DNA from: JASLDZ01 sp964244065
Lineage (GTDB): Bacteria; Pseudomonadota; Alphaproteobacteria; Caulobacterales; Caulobacteraceae
DNA length: 64,000 bases
Reading direction: 5' to 3'
Assembly: GCA_964244065.1 (NCBI GenBank)
Contig: CAXTHH010000006.1
Coordinates: forward strand, 59,061-123,060
In this document: one piece after another, positions 8,191 through 16,114 of the stretch
Layout of the letters: every line of letters begins with the position of its first letter
Position numbering within the stretch: position 1 is the first letter of the stretch
Translations under genes and position numbers: made by a program
Notes under the pieces: model-generated
Told to the model about the DNA's origin: nothing
Database searches by the model: none
What the model saw: the letters and a program-made list of their open reading frames with translations, nothing else

Positions 8191-8586
8191 TCAGCCCCGA
8201 GAGAACACCGAGCGGGTCAGGCAGGAGAAGACCAGCCGGCCCGCCTCGTCCAACAGGTCGTGCTGGGCGATGACCACGCCCTTGCCCTCGCCGACCGGAT
8301 CGAGGGCCAGCACCGTCATGCGGCCGCGCAGCAGCTCGCCGGCGGGCGGGTTGCGCATCCAGCGCAGGGCGTCGACGCCCAGCCGCTTGGTCTGCGGCCA
8401 GCCGTGCGACGCCTCCGCGTCCAGCTTGGACCAGATCGCATAGACCATGGCGTCCGGCGCGCCGCCCTCCGCATCCCAACGGGGGGCGAAGGCGTCGCGG
8501 AACGCGTCCAGCGCGCGGGCGTCCACGGCGGCGACGCCGAGGCTGACGACCTGGCCGACCGTGAGGTCGTCGAAGGGTGCGGGCAA
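8191..8586 (-). CDS. Small MaoC/hotdog-like protein
   Basis: This 131-residue protein starts MPAPFDDLTVGQVVSLG, the opening seen in MaoC-type hotdog proteins (FDDLxVGQ). A central TKRLGVDALRWMRNPPAGELLRGRM segment and a late strand VVIAQHDLLDEAGRLVFSCL are consistent with one hotdog fold. The canonical hydratase Asp-His pair is not clear, so catalytic activity is uncertain. It is divergent from the dsbD-like gene. Confidence 0.6.
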   Translation of the reverse strand: MPAPFDDLTVGQVVSLGVAAVDARALDAFRDAFAPRWDAEGGAPDAMVYAIWSKLDAEASHGWPQTKRLGVDALRWMRNPPAGELLRGRMTVLALDPVGEGKGVVIAQHDLLDEAGRLVFSCLTRSVFSRG

Positions 8587-8696
8587 GGAGCGACTCCGGT
8601 CTGACGCCGCCGCAGCTTAGAGCATCGCCGCCGCAGGACCACGCGATCCCGCGCGCGCCGCTTGCGTCGGCCGGCGCCGCGCCCGATCTTGGCGGC

Positions 8697-10892
8697 ATGA
8701 CGGCCGCCAAGTTCCTCCTCTCGCTCGCCGGCCTGCTGCTGCTGACCGCCGCCGGGCCGGTGGTGAAGAACCCGCACGTGGAGGTGGAGCTGGTGGGCCA
8801 GACCGCCTCCGCCGCGCCGGGCTCCACCGTCTACCTCGCGGTGCGCGAGAGCATCGTTCCCCACTGGCACACCTACTGGCGCAACGCGGGCGACAGCGGC
8901 GAGCCCACCAGCATCGCCTGGACGCTGCCGAAGGGGTGGAAGGCCGGCGAGATCGTCTGGCCCGCGCCGCACGAGCGCCTGCGCACCGGGCCCCTGGTCA
9001 ACTACGTCTTCAACGGGGTCGTCTACCTGCCCGTGCCGGTCGAGGTTCCCGCCGACGCCCAGCCCGGCTCCACCGCGCCGATCCGCGCCAAGGTGGACTA
9101 CCTGGTCTGCGCCGACGTGTGCGTGCCGGAGAGCGCCGAGCTGCAGCTGAACCTGCCGATCGCCGCCGCGACGCCCGTGCCCGACCCGCGCCACGGCCGC
9201 GCCGTGACGGAGACGCTGGCCGCCGCACCGAAGGCGGCGGGGCTGAAGGCGGTGTTCGCCAAGTCGGGCGAGGGGCTCAGGCTCGCCGTGACCGGCCCCG
9301 AGCTGAAGGGCGCCGATGTCGGCCAGGCCTGGTTCTATCCCTACGACGGCACGGCGCTCGACCACGCCAAGCCGCAGCTGGTGGAGCGCGGGCCCGAGGG
9401 CCTGACGCTGACCCTGCCCACGGGCTACGCCTTTGCGCGGGGGGCTCCGGCCAAGCTGGACGGCGTGCTCGCGCTCGGTCCCGGCAAGGCGTGGGAGGTC
9501 GCGGCCACGTCCGGGACCGCGCCTTCGGGCGCCGCGGGGCTGAGCCGGCCGGCGGCGTCAGGCAGTCCGGGCGCGACGGGCTCCGTGCCGGGCGGCTCGG
9601 GCGCATCCGGCGCGGCGGGCGGGAGCGGCGCCCTGGCCCTGCTGGGCTACGCCGGCGCGGCCTTCCTGGGCGGGCTGATCCTGAACCTGATGCCCTGCGT
9701 CTTCCCCGTGCTGTCCATCAAGGCGGCGCAGCTGGTCCGGCACGGCGAGCACCCCGCCGAGGCGCGGGCGGAGGGGCTCGCCTTCCTGGCGGGCGTCGTG
9801 GGGACCTTCGTGGCCCTCGCGGCCGCGCTGCTGGCGCTGCGCGCCGGGGGCGAGGCGGTCGGCTGGGGCTTCCAGCTGCAGTCGCCCGCCGTGGTGGCCG
9901 CGCTCGGCCTGCTGATGCTGGCCGCGGCGCTGAACCTCTCCGGCGTTTTCGAGGTCGGGACGTCCGTGCAGGGCGCCGGCAGCGGACTGGCGGGGAGGGG
10001 CGGGCTCGCGGGCGCCTTCTTCACCGGCGTCCTGGCGGTGGTGGTGGCCGCGCCCTGCACCGCGCCCTTCATGGCCGGCGCGATCGGCTGGGCGGTGGTG
10101 CAGCCGGCGGCGGTGGCGCTGCTGGTCTTCGCCGCCCTCGGCCTGGGCATGGCCGCGCCCTTCGTGTTGATCGCCTTCAGCCCGGCGCTGCTGGCGCGCC
10201 TGCCCAGGCCGGGAGCCTGGATGAGCACCGTCAAGCAGGTGCTGGCCTTTCCCATGTACGGCGCGGCCGCGTGGCTCGCCTGGACCTTCGCGCAGCAGAC
10301 CGGGCCCTTCGGCCTGCCCTACCTGTTCGCCGCCGCCGTCACGCTCGCCTTCGCCCTGTGGCTCTGGGGCGCGGGCCAGCGGCGCGAGGCGGAGGGCGGG
10401 CGCGTCGTCCCGCTCCGCGTCGGCGCGGGTCTCGCGGCGGCCGCGGTGGTGGCGCTCACCGTCGGCGGTGCGCGCGAGGAGGCCGTGGCCGCCCCCGCCG
10501 CGCCCGGCGCCACGGCCTCCGTTCCCGCGGGGGGCGGGCTGGCGGCCGAGCCCTGGTCGCCCGAGCGCGTCGCCGCCCTGCGCGCCGAGGGCCGGCCCGT
10601 GTTCGTGGACTTCACCGCCGCCTGGTGCGTCACCTGCCAGGTGAACGAGCGCACCGCCCTGACCGGTCGCGCGGTCGCCGACGCCTTCGCCAGGCACAAG
10701 GCCGTCTACCTGAAGGCCGACTGGACCAAGCGCGACGCGTTGATCGCGCGCACGCTGACCGAGCACGGCCGCTCAGGCGTGCCGCTCTATCTGGTGTATG
10801 GTCCCACCGGGGAGCCCGCGGTGCTGCCGCAGCTCCTTACGGAGGGCCTGGTCGTCCAGGCCGTCGAGACCGCCGCCAGACCCGCAGCCTGA
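8697..10892 (+). CDS. DsbD/ScsB-type thiol:disulfide interchange protein
   Basis: This 731-residue inner-membrane protein passes electrons from cytoplasmic thioredoxin to the periplasm. After a signal peptide comes a periplasmic N-terminal domain with CADVC (Cys138, Cys142), then a Gly/Ser-rich linker around 280-315. The membrane core has the paired cysteines LMPC (Cys334) and APC (Cys454). A C-terminal thioredoxin domain holds WCVTC (Cys644, Cys647). All six redox cysteines are present. A secreted redoxin gene follows after 20 bases with a strong AAGGAG site, so that product is probably its periplasmic client. Confidence 0.9.
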   Translation: MTAAKFLLSLAGLLLLTAAGPVVKNPHVEVELVGQTASAAPGSTVYLAVRESIVPHWHTYWRNAGDSGEPTSIAWTLPKGWKAGEIVWPAPHERLRTGPLVNYVFNGVVYLPVPVEVPADAQPGSTAPIRAKVDYLVCADVCVPESAELQLNLPIAAATPVPDPRHGRAVTETLAAAPKAAGLKAVFAKSGEGLRLAVTGPELKGADVGQAWFYPYDGTALDHAKPQLVERGPEGLTLTLPTGYAFARGAPAKLDGVLALGPGKAWEVAATSGTAPSGAAGLSRPAASGSPGATGSVPGGSGASGAAGGSGALALLGYAGAAFLGGLILNLMPCVFPVLSIKAAQLVRHGEHPAEARAEGLAFLAGVVGTFVALAAALLALRAGGEAVGWGFQLQSPAVVAALGLLMLAAALNLSGVFEVGTSVQGAGSGLAGRGGLAGAFFTGVLAVVVAAPCTAPFMAGAIGWAVVQPAAVALLVFAALGLGMAAPFVLIAFSPALLARLPRPGAWMSTVKQVLAFPMYGAAAWLAWTFAQQTGPFGLPYLFAAAVTLAFALWLWGAGQRREAEGGRVVPLRVGAGLAAAAVVALTVGGAREEAVAAPAAPGATASVPAGGGLAAEPWSPERVAALRAEGRPVFVDFTAAWCVTCQVNERTALTGRAVADAFARHKAVYLKADWTKRDALIARTLTEHGRSGVPLYLVYGPTGEPAVLPQLLTEGLVVQAVETAARPAA

Positions 10893-10912
10893 CAACCCCG
10901 AAGGAGTCCGCC

Positions 10913-11515
10913 ATGACGCCCCGCCGCCTCGTGATCGCCGGTTTCGCCGCCGCCGTTCTCGCTTCCGCCCCCGCGCTCGCGGCGGGGCCGGCTCCCGCCT
11001 TCACGGCCCAGAACGCCGACGGCAGGCCCGTGAGCCTCGCCCAGTTCAAGGGCAAGACGGTGGTGCTGGAGTGGACCAACTCCGGCTGCCCCTACGTCGG
11101 CAAGCACTACGGCTCGGCCAACATGCAGACCCTGCAGAAGGAGGCCCGCGCCCAGGGCGTGGTCTGGCTGTCGGTGATCTCGTCCGCCCCCGGCCAGCAG
11201 GGCTTCAAGACGGGCGCCGAGGCTAAGGCGTGGGCGAAGGAGAGCGGCGCCTCGCCCAGCGACATCCTGCTCGACCCCGACGGCAAGCTCGGCCGCCTCT
11301 ACGGCGCCAAGACCACGCCGGACATGCGGATCGTCAACACGAAGGGCGAGCTGGTCTACGAGGGCGCGATCGACGACAAGCCCACCAGCAACGCCGCCGA
11401 CGTGAAGACCGCCAAGAACTTCGTCCGCGTCGCCCTGGCGGAGATCAAGGCCGGCAAGCCCGTGTCCACGCCGTTCGCCAAGCCGTACGGCTGCTCGGTG
11501 AAGTACAAGGGCTGA
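10913..11515 (+). CDS. Secreted redoxin (AhpC/TSA-like) partner of DsbD
   Basis: This 200-residue protein has a cleavable signal (MTPRRLVIAGFAAAVLASAPALA) and a peroxiredoxin-like fold beginning FTAQNADGRPVSL. The active region is NSGCPYVGKHY with one cysteine rather than CxxC, and a second cysteine lies near the C-terminus in YGCSVKY. DsbD-linked single-cysteine redoxins of this kind are known to reduce periplasmic peroxides or thiols; the exact role here is inferred. The ATG at 10913 follows AAGGAG at a good distance, and the gene is co-transcribed with the dsbD-like gene. Confidence 0.85.
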   Translation: MTPRRLVIAGFAAAVLASAPALAAGPAPAFTAQNADGRPVSLAQFKGKTVVLEWTNSGCPYVGKHYGSANMQTLQKEARAQGVVWLSVISSAPGQQGFKTGAEAKAWAKESGASPSDILLDPDGKLGRLYGAKTTPDMRIVNTKGELVYEGAIDDKPTSNAADVKTAKNFVRVALAEIKAGKPVSTPFAKPYGCSVKYKG

Positions 11516-11542
11516 CGACGCGCCGGTCGCCGGCGCGTCGTC
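11514..11542 (+). terminator. Hairpin after the redoxin gene
   Basis: A perfect 13-bp stem (GACGACGCGCCGG / CCGGCGCGTCGTC) with a TCG loop begins inside the stop codon. There is no T-run, as is common for terminators in high-G+C genomes. Confidence 0.65.
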
Positions 11543-11588
11543 GAGACGTCGGCGCTGCGTGCTCGGCGCAGGCCGGCGGGCTCGCGTC

Positions 11589-11621
11589 GCCGGCCCGGCG
11601 GAGCGGATCCGCCGGGCCGGC
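11589..11621. terminator. Second hairpin between convergent genes
   Basis: A perfect 14-bp stem (GCCGGCCCGGCGGA / TCCGCCGGGCCGGC) with a 5-base loop lies between the redoxin gene and the convergent CsbD-like gene. It can serve either direction. Confidence 0.6.
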
Positions 11622-11651
11622 ATCGCCAAGGATGGCGGAACGCGTGTCCGC

Positions 11652-12044
11652 TTAGTTCCTGGGCTTGACGTAGACGACGCGCGGTCCGCGGCCCGCCAGC
11701 AGCAGGCCGAGCACGAACCCAGCCCCGGCGGCGGCCGCCAGGGCGGCGTAGGGCTTCTCGCGGACGAAGGGGTCGATCGTCTCGCTGGCGTCGTGGACGC
11801 GCTGCTGCGCCTGGCCGTAGAGGCCGCGCGCCTGCTCGCCGGCCTTCGACACCGCCGCCTTGGCGCCCTCGGCGGCCTGGTTGATCGCGTCCTGCGCGGT
11901 GCCGATCACCTTCTGCGCTCGTCCCTCCAGCTGGGTGGCGGCGCCTTTGGCCTGGAGATCGTCGCTGCCGACGGCCTTGCCCAGCTCGTTCTCGATTCCG
12001 CCTACGCCCGTCTTCGCGGCGCCTTCGATGGTGTTCTCGCTCAT
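11652..12044 (-). CDS. CsbD-like stress protein with C-terminal membrane anchor
   Basis: This 130-residue protein has a CsbD-like N-terminal half (ENTIEGAAKTGVGGIENELGK, then QAKGAATQLEGRAQKVIG). A long Ala/Gln-rich amphipathic helix resembles DUF883 ElaB-type proteins, and a C-terminal membrane helix near 105-122 is followed by basic residues. Such proteins are induced by general stress and by stationary phase. The start at 12044 has CAGGAGAG upstream. It is the last gene of the stress cluster, 26 bases after the holin-family gene. Confidence 0.8.
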   Translation of the reverse strand: MSENTIEGAAKTGVGGIENELGKAVGSDDLQAKGAATQLEGRAQKVIGTAQDAINQAAEGAKAAVSKAGEQARGLYGQAQQRVHDASETIDPFVREKPYAALAAAAGAGFVLGLLLAGRGPRVVYVKPRN

Positions 12045-12070
12045 GGTGATCTCTCCTGGTGTCTTGCCGC

Positions 12071-12445
12071 TCAACGGCGACGATGCTTGGTGTTGCGCGC
12101 CTTCTCCTGGCGCTTGAGGCGACGGCTGAGCGCCATGTCGCCGACGATCCCGAGGACGGCCACGGCCACCTCCGAGGCGGTGCGGAGGGCCGCGGGATCG
12201 CGGTGGGTCGCGGGCGCCCGCTTCGGTCCAGCCCCCGCGAGCCGCGGCCCCAGCAGGGCGAGGAGCCCCGTGACGACGGCGAACACGAGCGCGGTGAGCG
12301 CCGAAGCCGCCGCCGGGCTGACCGCGAGCTTCAGCGCCGCGTAGACGGCGAAGGCCGCCGCCACGAGGACGATTCCCGCGGCGACGGCGATCATGACGGC
12401 GGCGACCAGGCCTGCGCCCAGCCGCCGAGCCAGGTCGCCCAGCAT
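12071..12445 (-). CDS. Phage holin/Actinobacterial-holin-X family membrane protein
   Basis: This 124-residue protein has two adjacent membrane helices (about 10-42 and 46-70) and a basic cytoplasmic tail. The pattern matches the phage-holin-superfamily proteins common in bacterial stress clusters with CsbD and YqjD-like genes. It is not evidence of a prophage. Its ATG overlaps the TGA of the upstream YsnF-domain gene (ATGA at 12444-12447). Confidence 0.65.
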   Translation of the reverse strand: MLGDLARRLGAGLVAAVMIAVAAGIVLVAAAFAVYAALKLAVSPAAASALTALVFAVVTGLLALLGPRLAGAGPKRAPATHRDPAALRTASEVAVAVLGIVGDMALSRRLKRQEKARNTKHRRR

Positions 12446-13170
12446 CAGGGCCGCTCGACGTCGCGGCCGTCGGTGCGCTCGACCTCGACCTCCGTGTGAC
12501 GCACCGTGTCCCTCACGGTCTCGAGGCGCTCGCTGGCGTCCTTGCGCACGACCACCTCCTCGACCACGCGGGCCTGCTTGCCCACGACGGCCTCCTCCGC
12601 CGTCTCCGTCATCTCCAGGCTGCGCTCCTGGAACAGGCCGGCGGAGTCGCGCACGGCCTCGCCCACCGGGCGGCGCTGGACCTCGACGTGCTCCTCGCGG
12701 AGCTGCACGGAGTCCCGCACCGGCGTCTCAACCGTGTACGCGCGCACGCGCACGCCGCCGCGATCAACCTGCCGCTTGCCTACCTGCAGACGTTCCTCGA
12801 CGATCGGGATCACGGCGTCGGTCGCCGGAGCCGCTGCCGCAAGGGGCGCCGCGGGGGCGGCGAAGCCCGCCGCCCTGATCTGCCGCTCCCGCTCGTCCAG
12901 ATCGACGGGATGGGTGCTGTCCAGGAACTGGTGCACCCGATCCGCCTGGGCGTCGTCGGTGTTCACGGTGAGCAGGAAGCCGCCCCGCTTCGTGGCCTCC
13001 TTGTAGATGTGGCGATCCTCGCCGAAGACCGCGCCCGTGTCGTCGTCGAAGGCGTTCGTGTCCTCGCCGTGCAGGCCGTGGTCGATGTCGATGATGCCGA
13101 GCTGCTCGAGCTTGGCCTGGGCCGCTTCGGCCTCGGCCCGGGTATCGTAGAGGGCGGTGAAGGTGTGCAT
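12445..13170 (-). CDS. YsnF/DUF2382 stress protein, paralogue 1
   Basis: This 241-residue protein has an N-terminal general-stress-protein-17M-like domain (TALYDTRAEAEAAQAKLEQL, residues about 4-23) and a C-terminal YsnF/AvaK (DUF2382) domain. The latter contains IVEERLQVGKR, RGGVRVRAYTVETPV, LREEHVEVQRRPV and DTVRHTEVEVER. These domains form repeated charged beta strands of unknown biochemical function and are tied to the general stress response. The start follows CAGGAGCC. It lies 22 bases downstream of the OmpA-like gene. Confidence 0.85.
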   Translation of the reverse strand: MHTFTALYDTRAEAEAAQAKLEQLGIIDIDHGLHGEDTNAFDDDTGAVFGEDRHIYKEATKRGGFLLTVNTDDAQADRVHQFLDSTHPVDLDERERQIRAAGFAAPAAPLAAAAPATDAVIPIVEERLQVGKRQVDRGGVRVRAYTVETPVRDSVQLREEHVEVQRRPVGEAVRDSAGLFQERSLEMTETAEEAVVGKQARVVEEVVVRKDASERLETVRDTVRHTEVEVERTDGRDVERP

Positions 13171-13192
13171 GGGTGGCTCCTGATCCTGACGC

Positions 13193-13879
13193 TTACTTCG
13201 CGGTGACGACGAGTTCGGTGCGGCGGTTCTCGGCCCGGCCGCTCGCGCTCGCATTGGTGTCGACGGGGTTGGACGAGCCGCCGGTGGCGGTCTTCATCCG
13301 GTCGGCCGGAACGCCCTGTGCGGCGAGGGCGGCCCGGACGGCCTCGGCCCGCTGCGTCCCCAGCTGAACGTTCCGGGGATCGGCTCCCGTCGAGTCCGCA
13401 TAGCCCGCGAGCTCGACCCTGGCCGCGGGATAGGCCGCGAGGATCTGCGCCAGCGCGCTCACCGTCTGCTGCGCGTCTGCGGGCAGTTCGGCGGAGTCGG
13501 TGGCGAAGTTCAGCCGGTCGAACGTGAACCGGCGCGGCGGCGCGTCGCCCGAGGCCAGGAAGCGCTGCAGCTCATAGTTCAGCGTGTTGGGCTCGAGATC
13601 GACCGTTGCGCCCCCGGGCAGCGTGACCTTCTCCACGGCGAGCGGGGGCGTTGAGGGCGCGGCGGCCGTGTCGGTCGTCGTGGTCGTGGTCGTCTGCGTC
13701 GTGTTGGCGACCGGAGCGGGCGCGCGCTGCGAGCAGCCGCGGAACAGGAGGAGAAGAAGCAGAACGCCCAGCAACGCCAGCAGCCAGGGCAGCCACGCGG
13801 GCATGCCGCCCTTCTTGGCGACGGGCGTCACTTTCGACGTGCCGTGCACGCCGGGCTTGTTCGGGTCGGTGTTCGTCAT
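13193..13879 (-). CDS. OmpA-family protein with N-terminal membrane anchor
   Basis: This 228-residue protein has a single membrane helix (about 28-47, LPWLLALLGVLLLLLLF), a Thr-rich linker with a run of threonines, and a C-terminal OmpA domain. The domain contains FDRLNFATDSAELPADAQ and the peptidoglycan-contact region VELAGYADSTGADPRN...QRAEAVRAAL, ending NRRTELVV. It would link the inner membrane to the cell wall. Its location inside a YsnF stress cluster suggests an envelope-stress role. Confidence 0.87.
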   Translation of the reverse strand: MTNTDPNKPGVHGTSKVTPVAKKGGMPAWLPWLLALLGVLLLLLLFRGCSQRAPAPVANTTQTTTTTTTDTAAAPSTPPLAVEKVTLPGGATVDLEPNTLNYELQRFLASGDAPPRRFTFDRLNFATDSAELPADAQQTVSALAQILAAYPAARVELAGYADSTGADPRNVQLGTQRAEAVRAALAAQGVPADRMKTATGGSSNPVDTNASASGRAENRRTELVVTAK

Positions 13880-13953
13880 CGTCGTCCTGTTCGCGTCGGC
13901 CCGTCAGGGCGCGTTGTGGGATCGGAGCGGGCTGCGCCAGACGTGCGGGCGCC

Positions 13954-13980
13954 GGGGACGCCGCCTCGCGCGGCGTCCCC
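13954..13980 (-). terminator. Hairpin between YsnF paralogue 2 and the OmpA gene
   Basis: An 11-bp stem GGGGACGCCGC / GCGGCGTCCCC with a 5-base loop starts 14 bases past the stop of the 13995-14771 gene. It could separate or attenuate transcription inside the cluster. Confidence 0.5.
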
Positions 13981-13994
13981 TTCCAGGTGTCTGG

Positions 13995-14771
13995 TCAGAT
14001 GCGCCGGTCGGCGGCGTGGCCGGTGTTTCCGCCCGTGCGTTCGACCTCGACCTCGGTGTGGCGCACCGTGTCGTTCACCTCCTCGGTGCGCTCGCTCACG
14101 TCCTTGCGGATGGTCAGCTCCTCCGTGATGGTCGCCGTCTTCGCGACCACCGCCTCTTCCGCGGTTTCCGTCATCTCAATCGTGCGGTCGCGGAAGGCGT
14201 CCTCGGCGCCGGTCAGCGCCCGGTCGACCGGGCGCCGCTCGATGCTGACGTTCTCCTCGCGCAGCGACACCTGCTCGCTGACCGGCGTCTCCACGACGTA
14301 CGAGCGGACCCGTACGCCGCCGCGATCGACCTCGCGCTTGCCGACCACCAGGCGCTCCTCGACGATCGGGATCGCCTCGTCGCGGTCTGCGGAGGCGACG
14401 CGGCCGGTCTCGGGGGCGGTCCAGCCCTGACCCTTCCACTCGTTCTGCAGCTGGTCCACGTCGATCGCGCCGGTCTCGTCCAGCACCCGGACCGCATCGT
14501 CGGTCCGCGCATCGTCGACGCGCGCGGTGAGCAGGACGTGGCCGCGGCTCACGCCCTCGGCATAGGTGTGGGCGTCCTCGTGGTCGCCGAACAGATGCTT
14601 GAGACCGCCCAGAAGGCCCGGCTCGGCCGCGCCGCCCGTGGCGCCGGCGGCCGCGCCTTGGTCGTGGATGTCGATCGCGCCGGCCCCAAGCCCCAGGGTG
14701 TCGAGGCGTTGCCGGGCCGCTTCGGCGGCGGCGCGATTTTCGTAGAGGGCCGTGAGTGTGCGTAGAGACAT
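13995..14771 (-). CDS. YsnF/DUF2382 stress protein, paralogue 2
   Basis: This 258-residue paralogue of the 12445-13170 product has the same architecture. The N-terminal domain contains TALYENRAAAEAARQRLDTL, a Gly/Ala linker follows, and the DUF2382 domain has IVEERLVVGKREVDRGGVRVR, LREENVSIERRPV, EMTETAEEAVVAK and DTVRHTEVEVER. The identical closing motif in both copies shows duplication within the locus. Function is unknown beyond association with stress. Confidence 0.85.
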   Translation of the reverse strand: MSLRTLTALYENRAAAEAARQRLDTLGLGAGAIDIHDQGAAAGATGGAAEPGLLGGLKHLFGDHEDAHTYAEGVSRGHVLLTARVDDARTDDAVRVLDETGAIDVDQLQNEWKGQGWTAPETGRVASADRDEAIPIVEERLVVGKREVDRGGVRVRSYVVETPVSEQVSLREENVSIERRPVDRALTGAEDAFRDRTIEMTETAEEAVVAKTATITEELTIRKDVSERTEEVNDTVRHTEVEVERTGGNTGHAADRRI

Positions 14772-14819
14772 AGGAGTTCTCCCAGGGGAAAAGTTGACGT
14801 TGTAGGGTTGTGAGGTGCG

Positions 14820-15203
14820 CTAGACGGGTGTGCGCTCGACGTCGGCGTGCTCGCTTCGGAGGGTGACCTCCCGTTCCACGTGCTCGACGTGGCTGCGGCG
14901 CGTGATCCGCAGCTCCTCCTTCAGGACGAGCCGCTTCTCGACGACGAGGATCTCCTCGACGACGGGGTAGACGAGGACGTCCCCATCCATCCGGATTTCG
15001 GGCGCGACCTGGACCACGCTGCCGATCTCCACGCGCTCGACGACGACGTCCTCGTGCCGCAACGCCGCGCGGATGAGCTCCTGCCGCTCCTCGACGTGCG
15101 TCGTGACCCGCACGCGCGAGGTGTCGACCGCCGCCTTGGAGAGCACGGCGACCTCGGAGGCGAGCGGAATACGCAGACTATCTGCGGCGTCTGACGCCTT
15201 CAT
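14820..15203 (-). CDS. Short YsnF/DUF2382 protein, paralogue 3
   Basis: This 127-residue protein carries only the DUF2382-type strand repeats (VTTHVEERQELIRAALRHEDVVVERVEIG, then VEEILVVEKRLVLKEELRITRRS and EHVEREVTLRSEHADVERTPV). It lacks the N-terminal stress domain of its neighbours. The ATG at 15203 is preferred over an upstream start that would need an Arg-rich, non-family leader. It appears to head the minus-strand stress cluster, with a possible EcfG-type promoter at 15232-15257. Confidence 0.8.
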   Translation of the reverse strand: MKASDAADSLRIPLASEVAVLSKAAVDTSRVRVTTHVEERQELIRAALRHEDVVVERVEIGSVVQVAPEIRMDGDVLVYPVVEEILVVEKRLVLKEELRITRRSHVEHVEREVTLRSEHADVERTPV

Positions 15204-15231
15204 GACCCGACCCCGCCCGTGACCACGCCTT

Positions 15232-15257
15232 AACCTGCGGTCGCGCAACGTCGTTCC
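15232..15257 (-). promoter_or_regulatory. Possible EcfG-type general-stress promoter
   Basis: Read on the minus strand, GGAAC (15257-15253) is followed after 17 bases by GGTT (15235-15232). The alphaproteobacterial EcfG consensus is GGAAC-N16/17-CGTT, so one base deviates. The distance to the ATG at 15203 and the stress-type genes downstream support it. Confidence 0.4.
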
Positions 15258-15530
15258 CTGGAAACTCTCTATTTGCGATCGTCGGAAACTGTCTCGGCGC
15301 GATCACGAGGCTGAATATGCCTGCGCCTCTCGATGCACGAGGCCGTCTCACCCCGCCCGAAGCCTGACCTTGGGCATGTTGGACCAGCTTGGCCGTTCAT
15401 TGTCGAACGATGGATGTTTCTTCACCGGCGGCTGAACGCCGGCAGCGAGCACGCGGGGCCGGCGCCCGGCTGCGCCCCAGAGCGCCAAGGCGGACGGCCG
15501 CCAGCGCCCCGCTCCAGCGACGAGCGTCGG
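15258..15530. other. Non-coding gap, nothing definite
   Basis: Together with the promoter region this makes a gap of about 327 bases between the stress cluster and the DUF2256 gene. It is A+T-richer near 15260-15330, with two GGAAAC motifs on the plus strand, and then returns to high G+C. I see no convincing gene, RNA or hairpin with a T-run. Confidence 0.4.
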
Positions 15531-15692
15531 CTACGGCTTCGACGGCCCCGCCGCGCGGCAGCGGTCGGAGCAGAAGCGGACGTGCTCCCAATCGCGCTCC
15601 CACTTCTTGCGCCAGGCGAAGGGCAGGCCGCAGGCGGCGCAGGTCTTGGTGGGCAGGTCGGCCTTGCGGACCGTCTTGCCGCCCTTCTTCAC
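15531..15692 (-). CDS. DUF2256 small zinc-ribbon-like protein
   Basis: This 53-residue protein starts at a GTG (15692). It carries the DUF2256 pattern: KTCAACGLPFAWRKKWERDW followed by EHVRFCSDRCR, four cysteines arranged as CxxC...CxxxC. Family function is unknown. The GTG overlaps the TGA of the upstream thioesterase gene (GTGA at 15689-15692), so it is the last member of the cta-thrC-thioesterase run. Confidence 0.85.
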   Translation of the reverse strand: MKKGGKTVRKADLPTKTCAACGLPFAWRKKWERDWEHVRFCSDRCRAAGPSKP

Positions 15693-16114
15693 GCCTGCGC
15701 CACGGCGGCGTCGCCGTCCTGCGGCAGCAGGAAGCGGCCGTAGAGCAGGGCGATGGGCTTGGCGCGGTCGTCCTGCCAGGCCTCCACGGCCACGTTGGCG
15801 ATGCGGCGGCCCAGGCGCTTCACCTCGGCCCGGGCGTAGGTGTCGCGCGGGCGGCCGGAGCGCAGGTACTCCACGGTGACGCCCACGGTGCGCGGCAGCC
15901 GCCCGTCCGTGCGGCGCGCCAGCTCGGCGATGGCGGTGAGCTCCAGGAAGGCGCCCAGGGTGCCGCCATGCAGGGCGGGGATGGTGGGGTTGCCGACCAG
16001 GTGCTCGGCGAAGGGCATGACGCCGTAGAGCTCGCCGCCGGTCACCTCGGAGCGCAGGCCCAGGAAGGCGGCGTAGGGGATCAGGGCGAACAGGCCGGGC
16101 GCGGGGTCGCTCAC
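15689..16114 (-). CDS. PaaI-family hotdog thioesterase, second of a pair
   Basis: This 141-residue single hotdog protein has the segment PALHGGTLGAFLELTAIAEL, the HGG pattern of the PaaI/4HBT thioesterases. Later strands TVGVTVEYLRSGRPRDTYARAEVKRLGRRIANV are typical. The GTG start at 16114 overlaps the stop of the upstream thioesterase (GTGA). The two adjacent thioesterases are diverged paralogues and may form a heterodimer, though that is inference. Confidence 0.85.
   Translation of the reverse strand: MSDPAPGLFALIPYAAFLGLRSEVTGGELYGVMPFAEHLVGNPTIPALHGGTLGAFLELTAIAELARRTDGRLPRTVGVTVEYLRSGRPRDTYARAEVKRLGRRIANVAVEAWQDDRAKPIALLYGRFLLPQDGDAAVAQA

Noticed and set aside
12071..12445. Holin-family gene as a sign of a prophage
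   Set aside because: No other phage gene is near, and holin-like membrane proteins are common in stress clusters with CsbD and YsnF.
15333..15743. Plus-strand open frame of 136 residues
   Set aside because: It overlaps the well-supported DUF2256 gene on the other strand and has Arg/Pro-rich shadow composition.
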